Positions 13,619 to 20,240 of a stretch of DNA of 26,809 nt are shown here, one piece after another. The DNA lies in IMG/VR virus record IMGVR_UViG_3300033571_025807, positions 1 through 26,809 of that record; one strand, 5' to 3'. How positions within the stretch are numbered: the first letter of the stretch is position 1; every line of letters begins with the position of its first letter. A program made the translations under genes and the position numbers. Under the pieces are notes generated by a model. The model was not told the origin of the DNA and searched no databases. It saw nothing but the letters and a program-made list of their open reading frames with translations. This stretch comes from a virus.

Positions 13619-13637
13619 AAAATTTAAACCCGACAAG

Positions 13638-13681
13638 TAGTTGTTCCCCCACATTCGTGCAGGTCTGTGGGGGAACAACTA
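13638..13681. terminator. Long perfect hairpin between convergent genes
   Basis: AGTTGTTCCCCCAC (13639-13652) and GTGGGGGAACAACT (13667-13680) form a perfect 14-bp stem, 15 with the flanking T-A pair, around a 14-nt loop. It lies between a plus gene and a minus gene ending at 13691. No clear U-tract follows on either strand, so it would be a U-less actinobacterial-type bidirectional terminator or a protein-binding or RNA-stabilising structure. Confidence 0.6.
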
Positions 13682-13690
13682 TATATGGGC

Positions 13691-14059
13691 TCAGTTTGGC
13701 TGAGTAAAAGTAACGGCGACCCTATCTCCTGCGGTGCCGAGAAGAGATATTGCGTCTTGTTTTGTGTGCGTAGAGCACCATTCACCGATTTCCATGTCGG
13801 TTATCAACTCTAAATAGTCACAAAAAAACCGTGCTCGTGAGCACATGTATGGAGGAACCCCACATTTTTCGGGCTCTGTTTCACCAGTTTTCAGTAGTTT
13901 TTCTGATGCCCCACACGCAAGGAGTATCGCACCCCAAACATCTATTTCACCTGAATAGGGGTCATAGGTGTCGGAGTTAGAAAAGCCATGTTTCTTAATC
14001 CTGTCCATGGCAGAGTCATAAATATCATGCGCTCCAAGTTGTTTCAGGACTGCGAACAT
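13691..14059 (-). CDS. DUF6197-like hypothetical protein
   Basis: 122 residues. The first base of its ATG is the last base of the RNR stop (TAATG), so it is translationally coupled to the reductase. The middle, YSGEIDVWGAILLACGASEKL, and the C-terminal IGEWCSTHTKQDAISLLGTA resemble the layout I recall for the small actinobacterial DUF6197 family (a W-x-x-GA/LGA segment and a terminal W ... EV-x-x-L-x-x-A helix). The match is by eye and weak. Function unknown. It would be co-expressed with nucleotide metabolism. Confidence 0.6.
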   Translation of the reverse strand: MFAVLKQLGAHDIYDSAMDRIKKHGFSNSDTYDPYSGEIDVWGAILLACGASEKLLKTGETEPEKCGVPPYMCSRARFFCDYLELITDMEIGEWCSTHTKQDAISLLGTAGDRVAVTFTQPN

Positions 14060-15987
14060 TACTTAATTGGACATGCTCCCGTTGCGCAGTCCTCGAGAGT
14101 CAAATCAAAACCTGATGCTTGGCTAAGCGCGATGCTTGTGTCAATCTTTGATACAAGCGTGTTGTATTGCTGTTCCGTGATTTGCTCGTATGGAGGAAGC
14201 GGGAAGTTATGGTCTGCGTGCAGAAGGAATGATACCGATTTAACACCAGTGTCATAGTTCTTTGACAACCATTCTTTTATTTGTTCAAGTTCTTCCTTGC
14301 GGTAATACACAGTTACAGAAACAGCATTGTCTGCCCATTCTGTTTGCATCTTTTTTACCCATTCAAGTTGCTCAACTGCTGTCATGTCTTCGGCAAGAAT
14401 TGCGGTGTCTGGTGACTTGCAAGGGAACTCAACGACATATCGCAGGTGGTCTTCTCTGCCGTCCAAACCAATATCCCAAGTGACTTTATGTCCTCGTTTA
14501 CGCAAGCCGTCTACAAGGGCGTCAGACGCTCCAAAACGGACTCTACGGATGTAATACGGTGCGAATGCTGGATGTATGCCCGGCGTGATTCCGGGAAGCA
14601 GTGAGAGCGTCCCAGACGGTTGAACTGTTGTCAGTCTGACAGAACGAGGGAATCCTTTTTCTTTAGAATACTTGACATCAAATTCGTCCAAGTGCCTGTA
14701 TGCGTCATCAAGCCAAGCAACCTGCTCTGCTGATGCTTGCAACACGCCTGAGATACTTTGACCTAGGCGAGCGTTTTTGGAAACAATTGAGTTCGTTTTA
14801 GCGTACGGATAAGTGAGACGAGTGATTTGCTTCTGAACCATGTAGAGAAGTTCGGAAAGTTCCTTGAACTGCTCAATGCTCTCGATGTTGGGAAGAAAGA
14901 TAGTTGAAAGGTTGCAGGATTCTCCGTCACCCAAACCGATTTCAGCACATGGGTTGAATCCCTCAATTGTTTTGTCGGCTCGCTCTTCTTTAAGGCGACC
15001 AAACTTGCGTGCCAAGCGTCGGTTAACTAGACCGTACGGCTCGCCACCGCCTGCATAGCCCTTCCAGAGTTCAGGCATGATGTGGTCGTAGTAATCCGCA
15101 TAGATGCTGTTGTTGCTGTTAGCACGGTAGGCAGGAATGTCTCCTGACGCCCAATTCTTTGCTCGCAAGAACAGAACATCGTCAGGGTCGCCGATTGCTA
15201 TTTGCGCCGACCTACGCGACGAGCCGGAAACAACAACGCGACCAATAATGTTGCAAATATCCAAAACATCAATAGACCTTAATTTCTTTCCTTCACGATT
15301 TTCCATTACTTTGCAAATATCTGCGATTCCGTCAACGAGCGCACCGGGTCCGCTTGCTGTGCCACCAAATGTTTTCAATGGTGCACCAAACTCACGAATA
15401 AGAATCGTTGAGTATGAGAAAGATTTTCCTGTGTCAAAGTATGACTTCAAAACACTGTGGAGAAGTCGTCTCCAACCTTGACGCGAATCAGGCACAATGA
15501 TGTCGGCGTCATTTGAACGCTCGTGAGTGATTTTTACATTTGCGATAACTTTAGGTAGGTCATGAATTTTTGCTCGCTCCACAGAGAAGCCAACACCACC
15601 GCCAAGCATGAGGTGGTCAAAAAGGAATTCAAAGTCTTCAACCTTTTCAATGTTTACGAAGTAGCAGTTGTTTAGCGAAGCGGCGTTGAACTGCTTAATC
15701 AACGGTGTGCCAAGTTGCCATAGGGCGCGACCTGAAAATGAACCACGAAGATTAAACACATGGTCATACAGTTTTTCTGCTTGTTCTTGAGTTAACGGTG
15801 TTCCAATTTCAATTGCGCCGTTGACGCAACGCTGTACTGTTTCTGCCCAAGTTTCGTTTCTGTCTTGTTCTTCTATGCGACGAGAATATGTTCGCAGGTA
15901 AACGACCTCACCGAGACCGCTAAACCCCCATGGTGGTGTTTGTGTTTTGTAGCGCTCAACAAATTCTTGAGTAATTACAGCGGTCAT
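14059..15987 (-). CDS. Class II (B12-dependent) ribonucleotide reductase
   Basis: 642 residues, the single-chain adenosylcobalamin type (RTPR/NrdJ), reducing ribonucleotides to deoxyribonucleotides. The full cysteine set is present. C108 (SLNNCYF) and C358 (GESCNLS) form the substrate-site redox pair. C347 in NPCAEIG carries the thiyl radical, with N345 and E349. C634 and C639 (CATGACPIK) are the C-terminal shuttle pair. The spacings C347-C358 (11) and C634-C639 (5) equal those I recall for the Lactobacillus leichmannii enzyme, though this protein is about 100 residues shorter. A GAGG ribosome-binding site precedes the ATG. No cobalamin riboswitch fits in the 72 bases upstream. Cofactor must come from the host. 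Confidence 0.93.
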   Translation of the reverse strand: MTAVITQEFVERYKTQTPPWGFSGLGEVVYLRTYSRRIEEQDRNETWAETVQRCVNGAIEIGTPLTQEQAEKLYDHVFNLRGSFSGRALWQLGTPLIKQFNAASLNNCYFVNIEKVEDFEFLFDHLMLGGGVGFSVERAKIHDLPKVIANVKITHERSNDADIIVPDSRQGWRRLLHSVLKSYFDTGKSFSYSTILIREFGAPLKTFGGTASGPGALVDGIADICKVMENREGKKLRSIDVLDICNIIGRVVVSGSSRRSAQIAIGDPDDVLFLRAKNWASGDIPAYRANSNNSIYADYYDHIMPELWKGYAGGGEPYGLVNRRLARKFGRLKEERADKTIEGFNPCAEIGLGDGESCNLSTIFLPNIESIEQFKELSELLYMVQKQITRLTYPYAKTNSIVSKNARLGQSISGVLQASAEQVAWLDDAYRHLDEFDVKYSKEKGFPRSVRLTTVQPSGTLSLLPGITPGIHPAFAPYYIRRVRFGASDALVDGLRKRGHKVTWDIGLDGREDHLRYVVEFPCKSPDTAILAEDMTAVEQLEWVKKMQTEWADNAVSVTVYYRKEELEQIKEWLSKNYDTGVKSVSFLLHADHNFPLPPYEQITEQQYNTLVSKIDTSIALSQASGFDLTLEDCATGACPIK

Positions 15988-16059
15988 TTTGCCTCTTTCT
16001 GAACAGTGTCAATTTAGATAGAGAACCATCTTACAACACAAACGATTTTCAGTAAAACG

Positions 16060-16353
16060 CTAGTTGCTTGTGAGGTTGTGCTTTCGCGCTTCTTCTAAAG
16101 ATATTGTTTGACCAACAGAGAATTTTTTCACTTTTGTAAAAGCACCGGGAGATATTTCTTCTATTTCAAAAACATCTTCTTCAACACGAAATGTTTGCTT
16201 GTTATCTAAAGAACTAAATAGACCTAAACCAAATATTGACACTGGTGGTTTATGTTCATCAGGTACACAATTACCACTTGGGTCTCCGCAAACAATACAA
16301 GGCTCGGAGGAAGCCCTCAAAAATTCAATGTCACCATATATGTATTCGGGCAT
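16060..16353 (-). CDS. Small CxxCG Zn-site protein, actinophage type
   Basis: 97 residues. It begins MPEYIYGDIEFLRASSEPC and carries EPCIVCGDPSGNCVPDEH (C19, C22, C29, perhaps H34), a layout I recall from short actinophage proteins (C-x-x-CG-D-x-x-G-x-C). The rest is beta-rich (VEEDVFEIEEISPGAFTKV) and ends in EEARKHNLTSN. TACAAT lies 5 nt before the ATG and there is no Shine-Dalgarno, so the transcript is probably leaderless. It is cut off from the upstream gene by a terminator. Function unknown. Confidence 0.7.
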   Translation of the reverse strand: MPEYIYGDIEFLRASSEPCIVCGDPSGNCVPDEHKPPVSIFGLGLFSSLDNKQTFRVEEDVFEIEEISPGAFTKVKKFSVGQTISLEEARKHNLTSN

Positions 16354-16358
16354 GACTA

Positions 16359-16364
16359 ATTGTA
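16359..16364 (-). promoter_or_regulatory. -10 box for a leaderless transcript
   Basis: TACAAT on the minus strand, 5 nt before the ATG at 16353. No convincing -35 is seen at 16-18 bp. The gene lies behind a terminator, so it needs its own promoter. Confidence 0.4.
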
Positions 16365-16390
16365 GCCGTTGTCAAACCCCTCAGGGACAT

Positions 16391-16423
16391 AAAAAAAGAG
16401 CGCCTTTCGGCGCTCTTTTCTTT
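16391..16423 (-). terminator. Intrinsic terminator
   Basis: AAAAGAGCGCC and GGCGCTCTTTT form an 11-bp perfect stem with a TTTC loop. On the minus strand a run of T follows. It lies 30 bp after the stop of the 16455-16697 gene. The flanking T on the plus strand makes it structurally bidirectional. Confidence 0.85.
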
Positions 16424-16454
16424 CTATGCGAGGGGGCATAGAGACTTTGACCCT

Positions 16455-16697
16455 TTATTTTTTGGGTGCGAACTTGTTTTCCGCTTTAAGGACTTTCATT
16501 TCTTCCTCAAATACTGCGTCAAACTCTTCTTTGTAACGGTTCTGAAGGACGAATGATGCGCGTCGCTTTGCTTCTAATTTACGCTTTGACTCAATCTTGC
16601 GAAGTTCTGCTCGCCTGTTTCGCTCATCTTCAGGGAGACGCTTGCGACCACGGGTAACACCGAGTTGCTTTTTTACCTTTTCATATGTTGTTGCCAT
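16455..16697 (-). CDS. Small basic helical protein, 80 residues
   Basis: Almost wholly charged helix (KRLPEDERNRRAELRKIESK, then KRKLEAKRRASFVLQNRYKE), with a short N-terminal segment MATTYEKVKKQLGV and a lysine-rich C-terminus. It is likely a nucleic-acid-binding or scaffold-type small phage protein; no family recognised. It has an AGGAG ribosome-binding site, a good promoter (16742-16770) and a strong terminator, so it is a single-gene transcription unit, which suggests regulated or high expression. Confidence 0.7.
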   Translation of the reverse strand: MATTYEKVKKQLGVTRGRKRLPEDERNRRAELRKIESKRKLEAKRRASFVLQNRYKEEFDAVFEEEMKVLKAENKFAPKK

Positions 16698-16741
16698 TTT
16701 GGCTCCTATTTTTGTCTAATTAGCATTATTGCTGAAACTGA

Positions 16742-16770
16742 ATAATACAGGTGGTTTAATAATAAAGCAA
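16742..16770 (-). promoter_or_regulatory. Promoter of the 16455-16697 gene
   Basis: On the minus strand TTGCTT (16770-16765) and TATTAT (16747-16742), with exactly 17 bp between. The leader is about 35-40 nt and carries AGGAG. It is divergent from the phosphatase promoter. Confidence 0.6.
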
Positions 16771-16824
16771 CCCAAATAAACATTTTCCCTTAAAAGCCCT
16801 GTTTTAGGGGTTCCGAGGTGGGGG

Positions 16825-16853
16825 TTGCAAAACCATGTGGGTAGGGCTAAACT
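16825..16853 (+). promoter_or_regulatory. Promoter of the phosphatase/deacetylase run, leaderless
   Basis: TTGCAA (16825-16830), 17-bp spacer, TAAACT (16848-16853), then six bases and the ATG at 16860. Transcription would start at or next to the A of the ATG. No Shine-Dalgarno is needed or seen. Confidence 0.65.
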
Positions 16854-16859
16854 TACGGT

Positions 16860-17387
16860 ATGAATAATATACCTAGAAACACTCAACAACTATCCCAAAC
16901 CCTAATTCTATTACCTACCGTTAGAAACCTTGAAGAGGCACTTAACGAATGTCTTGAATATGATGCGGTTATCACAGCGGGTCCACAGGCTGACGAGGTC
17001 AGCGACTTTGGTCACCCGATGCATAAAGTCGTGGACTTTAGAGATACCTCAATGTTGACATCAGGCGGTCCGACATATGAAAATGTGTGCGAATTGATGG
17101 AATTTGGAATTGGTGTTCCAAAACTACTAGTCCACTGTCATGCGGGAATTTCCCGTTCAACAGCAACAGCATGGGGTGTAGCAATAGGAAACGGGGTTGA
17201 CCCGTTGGAAGCATTCCTTCAACTAAAACAGAACCACCCCAATGAGCGAGGTTTTTCAGGTTTCCGTCACGGCGTTCAACGCACATTTGCACCCAACAGA
17301 CTCATTGTCTCGCACCTTGAAAAATACTTCAACCTAGAAGGTGTACTCGTCCCTATCCGTGACAAGTACGCATCGCGAGGTTGGTAA
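16860..17387 (+). CDS. Dual-specificity/tyrosine phosphatase-like protein
   Basis: 175 residues. The P-loop signature LLVHCHAGISRSTATA is complete: H92, nucleophile C93, R99 and S100 in HC-x5-RS. The upstream HKVVDFRDTS (55-64) supplies the likely general-acid aspartate. The LTSGGPTYENVCELMEFGI and PLEAFLQLKQNHP segments fit the small DSP fold. The enzyme would remove phosphate from Tyr or Ser/Thr in proteins, or from a small molecule or RNA 5' end; the substrate is not evident. It is followed after 2 bp by the deacetylase-fold gene, so both are made together. Confidence 0.85.
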   Translation: MNNIPRNTQQLSQTLILLPTVRNLEEALNECLEYDAVITAGPQADEVSDFGHPMHKVVDFRDTSMLTSGGPTYENVCELMEFGIGVPKLLVHCHAGISRSTATAWGVAIGNGVDPLEAFLQLKQNHPNERGFSGFRHGVQRTFAPNRLIVSHLEKYFNLEGVLVPIRDKYASRGW

Positions 17388-17389
17388 TC

Positions 17390-18334
17390 ATGAAAGTTTT
17401 TTGGAACGACGACTACACAAGCATTGACTACGATTTTGATACATCACGAAAGTCAAACCATATTATTGACTTTCTTCAAGAGGATGCATCACTCCCAAGT
17501 CAACTGAAACAACTGAAAGATATTCCGAATGTTGTTGTATCTGACCCATACGCAAAGACGGATATTTCTGTTTCGGAAAATTTGATTAATGAATGGTTGA
17601 GCGCAAAATTCGTTAGAGCACTCAAAACAAACGATAATCGTTTACTCTCCGAAAGTCAGGGTTTTAGGTGGTGTCCGAATACATACACCTTTGCACGAGC
17701 ACATACCCATGGTTTGATTGCGTCAATTGACGAGGTCATTGACAGTGGCGGAAGGAGCGGAAGTTTGTCTTCAGGTCTTCATCACGCATCAATGACTTCG
17801 GGTTCAGGTTTCTGCACCATCAATGGAATTGCACTAGCATCTATCTACGCATACGAAAAAGGTCTAGAACCAATCGTTTTGGACTTTGACGCACATTGCG
17901 GAGGCGGAACAATGAATTTTCTTGAGCAGTTCAATAGTTTGTTAGAAAAAACAGATAAACCGATTCATCAGATTGATGTGTCAACAAATCATTTTGATTG
18001 TTACGAAAGTGAACGAGATTGGTCTTACCTCAAAGTACGAGTACGGGATGAAAACTATCTTGATTGCATCAAGGAGGCACTTGAGGTCGCACGACCATTA
18101 GTGACAGAAAAAACACTCTTTATCTACAACGCAGGAATTGACCCAGTTGGTTCCTATGAAATTGACGAAGATGTCATCTCAGAACGAGAGGTAATTGTTT
18201 CAGAGTTCATCGGTTCAAGCAACGCAATATTCGCACTAGCAGGTGGATACTCGGGCGCAAACACAACACGAGACGATGTTGCAAAAACACATCTTCACAA
18301 CATCTATGGGTGGGCGGCATGGAATCAGATGTAA
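17390..18334 (+). CDS. Histone-deacetylase-fold enzyme (HDAC/AcuC/amidohydrolase)
   Basis: 314 residues from the ATG at 17390. It carries the catalytic set of Zn-dependent deacetylases. SSGLHHASMTSGSGFCTING (127-146) holds the paired histidines H131/H132 and the GFC loop. IVLDFDAHCGGGTMNF (162-177) holds D165 and Zn ligands D167 and H169. IYNAGIDPVG (245-254) holds Zn ligand D251. ALAGGYSGAN (282-291) places the transition-state tyrosine Y287. The N-terminal ~50 residues (WNDDYTSIDYDFDTSRKS) match the family's opening strand and loop. Possible substrates are acetyl-lysine, acetylated polyamines or other amides. Phage copies are unusual; no other such gene is seen here. It is a partner of the phosphatase. 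Confidence 0.85.
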   Translation: MKVFWNDDYTSIDYDFDTSRKSNHIIDFLQEDASLPSQLKQLKDIPNVVVSDPYAKTDISVSENLINEWLSAKFVRALKTNDNRLLSESQGFRWCPNTYTFARAHTHGLIASIDEVIDSGGRSGSLSSGLHHASMTSGSGFCTINGIALASIYAYEKGLEPIVLDFDAHCGGGTMNFLEQFNSLLEKTDKPIHQIDVSTNHFDCYESERDWSYLKVRVRDENYLDCIKEALEVARPLVTEKTLFIYNAGIDPVGSYEIDEDVISEREVIVSEFIGSSNAIFALAGGYSGANTTRDDVAKTHLHNIYGWAAWNQM

Positions 18335-18588
18335 CTCATGGCTTATACGCCACATATACGAACATGAAGTGTAGGTGCGTTGAATGCAAGCAAGCGGCTG
18401 CCGAATACATGCGTGGGTATAGAAAAACATCCACGGGTAAATCTCATGCTCGCCTTCATCAGATTGTCGCTAATAAACGTTCTCAAATAGCAGTTCAATG
18501 GATTAAAGAACAACACCCTGAGCGTTGGGCTAATATATGCCAAGAGGCTTTGCAGAGCCTAGAGAACAGCGAAAAAGGAGACAAATAA
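18319..18588 (+). CDS. Small Zn-site protein with basic helix, 89 residues
   Basis: The ATG at 18319 is preferred (a GTG at 18310 is also in frame); it overlaps the end of the deacetylase gene. The N-terminal part MESDVTHGLYATYTNMKCRC followed by VECKQAAAEYMRGYRK has H7, C18, C20 and C23, resembling short phage proteins with H-G-x-x-x-x-x-x-x-C-x-C-x-x-C-K/R. The rest is a charged helix (QIAVQWIKEQHPERWANICQ). Probably a nucleic-acid-binding accessory protein. Confidence 0.65.
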   Translation: MESDVTHGLYATYTNMKCRCVECKQAAAEYMRGYRKTSTGKSHARLHQIVANKRSQIAVQWIKEQHPERWANICQEALQSLENSEKGDK

Positions 18589-18589
18589 A

Positions 18590-18820
18590 ATGAGTTCAGA
18601 GAAAGATTATATTTCTGAAGTGTTTGAAGACTTCAATCAAGAAATTGATAAGAAGATTGGTCGCCTTGAGCAAGAGATTAAGGTTCTTCACGAATTGGTA
18701 AAGAAACTTGAATCCGAGACAAAGGTGATTAATGTCTCCAATCTTCAGATTAAGGGTTCACTCGGTGACACCATGAAGACGGTCGGAGATATGGCTAAAA
18801 ACTTAGGCAAATTAGGATAG
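18590..18820 (+). CDS. Coiled-coil protein, 76 residues
   Basis: AAAAGGAG ribosome-binding site, then MSSEKDYISEVFEDFNQEID. Residues 15-50 are a heptad-rich helix (KIGRLEQEIKVLHELVKKLE), and the C-terminus is small and amphipathic (DTMKTVGDMAKNLGKLG). It probably oligomerises. No family recognised; it lies in one run with the Zn-site gene before it. Confidence 0.65.
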   Translation: MSSEKDYISEVFEDFNQEIDKKIGRLEQEIKVLHELVKKLESETKVINVSNLQIKGSLGDTMKTVGDMAKNLGKLG

Positions 18821-18837
18821 AAACTTCGGGCTATCAA

Positions 18838-18996
18838 ATGATTGAAAAAACACACCTAGCAGAACAAGAATTCAATCATCTAGTTAATGAAGAACTAGAA
18901 AAACTGCGGACAGAGGTCACGAACCTCAAGATGCAAATTGAACACCTCAGAAGTGATTTACGGTATTACGAACTTCAAGCAACGAAGTGTTACTAA
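18838..18996 (+). CDS. Small coiled-coil protein, 52 residues
   Basis: The frame starts MIEKTHLAEQEFNHLVNEEL, continues as a regular heptad helix (LEKLRTEVTNLKMQIEHLRS) and ends DLRYYELQATKCY. The coiled-coil regularity and the position (17 bp after the preceding stop; stop overlapping the convergent thermonuclease stop by 4 bp) support a real gene although it is short. It may heterodimerise with the coiled-coil protein just upstream. Confidence 0.55.
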   Translation: MIEKTHLAEQEFNHLVNEELEKLRTEVTNLKMQIEHLRSDLRYYELQATKCY

Positions 18997-19403
18997 GCCG
19001 TTTTATTGGCTTTAAATTCTGCCCAAGTTTTGTCTCCGACGCCGTAATACTCACGAGCGTTACCTGACTGAATCATGTCTGTATTTAGACAGGCTGTAGA
19101 CGGGTCGTCAATTTTGTCGGAACTGAAAATCCTCGCAAGGATACGACCATACTTATCGTTCTTGTCTGGAATAGTGTTAACGAAAACCCACTTATGGTTG
19201 GTAAGCCAATCTTCGGTGAACTTTTTAGCCTTTAGACCTAGTTCTTTTTCTGCCAAGTCTTTCGTGCGTGACTCTGGCGTGTTTACACCATAAAGACGAA
19301 CACGCATTTTGCTATGGATATTGAAACCCAAGTCAACCATTAGTTCAATCGTGTCCCCGTCAATGACTTTATTGACGGTAGCGCCATACCAAAAGCGTTC
19401 CAT
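18993..19403 (-). CDS. Thermonuclease (SNase)-like nuclease
   Basis: 136 residues, the size of the mature SNase domain. It has VNKVIDGDTIELMVDLG (10-26, with D15/D17), VRLYGVNTPESR (35-46, with R36, N41, E44) and DKYGRILAR (83-91, with R87). The catalytic arginines and glutamate match SNase R35, E43 and R87 in spacing. The usual Ca-binding aspartate of the V-D-T-P-E box is Asn here (GVNTPE). It cleaves DNA or RNA, probably Ca2+ dependent. There is no signal peptide, so it would act in the cytoplasm or in virions. TAATG overlap with the preceding Cys-rich DUF6321 gene. Confidence 0.87.
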   Translation of the reverse strand: MERFWYGATVNKVIDGDTIELMVDLGFNIHSKMRVRLYGVNTPESRTKDLAEKELGLKAKKFTEDWLTNHKWVFVNTIPDKNDKYGRILARIFSSDKIDDPSTACLNTDMIQSGNAREYYGVGDKTWAEFKANKTA

Positions 19404-20161
19404 TAGTTCTTATCCTTAGAGTTTTTGTAGCGTTCAAGCATTCGTTTGCCCTTTTCCGCAAGTTCTTTGGCATCTTCAGCGTTCTGTGGAACTGGCTCAC
19501 CCCAAGCGGCTGCCGATAAAGCGAGCCGTGTTGGTTCACCTTTTTCATCCTTCATAGGACCAGAAGGGTTAGTGAAGAACCGTGTAAGAAAAGAACCTTT
19601 CCTGCGCATCTTTTCTGGTGTATCTGCGCGACCTTTGACACCCGGCTTCAAGTTAGAACCTTCAGTTCTATTAAAGAACTCACGACCAGCGGCTGTTAAT
19701 CCACCCTTTGGGTCTTTTAATGGTTTTGCTGACTTCTCTTCAAGTACTGGACCGCCACCGACCCATGCATCACATGTTCGTGCGCTTGCACATTTGAAAT
19801 CAAATGCTTCGCAGTAACCTAAATCGCCAGCCTTAATCGCTTCCCAAGCGCTATCGCCCTCTTCGTTTCCTAGACCTGCTTCAATACAGTTGAGCATGCG
19901 TGGTGTTTTAATAAAGACTGCACAGTTTCCACACAGTTGCTTCTTTGCCTCAGCAACAGTTACATCCCATCTCTCTGTTTTTTTATTCCAGAAAGCATCA
20001 TTCTTTTCAGCAGGATTAAGCGGACCATAACCAGCATCATCTATCGCCTTTTGGCGGTTCTTGATATTCAACTTGATATCAGATGTTGCGGGAGGACACT
20101 TCTCCTCAGCCTTAACACGCACAGACACTTGTTGATTGAGGATTAGTTCGGTGAATTTCAT
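19403..20161 (-). CDS. Cys-rich DUF6321-domain phage protein
   Basis: 252 residues from the ATG at 20161. The frame extends upstream into the capsid-gene terminator via a TTG, which is unlikely to be used. The middle (77-130) has C77-x2-C80 (LCGNCAVF), C92 (LNCIEAG), C117 (LGYCEAF), C124 and C130, then W133. Four of them have spacing reminiscent of HiPIP-type Fe-S proteins, but a zinc site is equally possible. Residues ~152-200 are DUF6321 (GGLTAAGREFFNRTEGSNLK, then KMRRKGSFLTRFF), a conserved basic phage domain. The C-terminus is a Lys/Glu-rich helix. It lies directly downstream of the major capsid gene, so a virion or packaging role is plausible. TACTGT 5 nt before the ATG may be a -10 box. 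Confidence 0.75.
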   Translation of the reverse strand: MKFTELILNQQVSVRVKAEEKCPPATSDIKLNIKNRQKAIDDAGYGPLNPAEKNDAFWNKKTERWDVTVAEAKKQLCGNCAVFIKTPRMLNCIEAGLGNEEGDSAWEAIKAGDLGYCEAFDFKCASARTCDAWVGGGPVLEEKSAKPLKDPKGGLTAAGREFFNRTEGSNLKPGVKGRADTPEKMRRKGSFLTRFFTNPSGPMKDEKGEPTRLALSAAAWGEPVPQNAEDAKELAEKGKRMLERYKNSKDKN

Positions 20162-20182
20162 ATATAACAGTATCCCATAAAT

Positions 20183-20223
20183 ACAAAAACCCCGCCTCAA
20201 CCTTTCGGAAGAAGCGGGGTTTC
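20183..20223 (-). terminator. Terminator after the major capsid gene
   Basis: AAACCCCGC and GCGGGGTTT form a 9-bp stem (extended by two more pairs past a mismatch), with a T-rich tail on the minus strand. It starts 18 bp after the capsid stop, consistent with insulating very high capsid expression from the genes downstream. Confidence 0.85.
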
Positions 20224-20240
20224 TGTTAATTACTTAGTGA

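Noticed and set aside
15988-16059. Cobalamin riboswitch upstream of the B12-dependent RNR
   Set aside because: Only 72 bases are available and no B12-box-like sequence is visible. A full riboswitch needs about 200 nt.
16365-16375. TTGACA close to TACAAT before the 16353 start, read as a -35/-10 pair
   Set aside because: Only 5 bp separate them, too short for a sigma-70-type promoter. Only the -10 box was kept.
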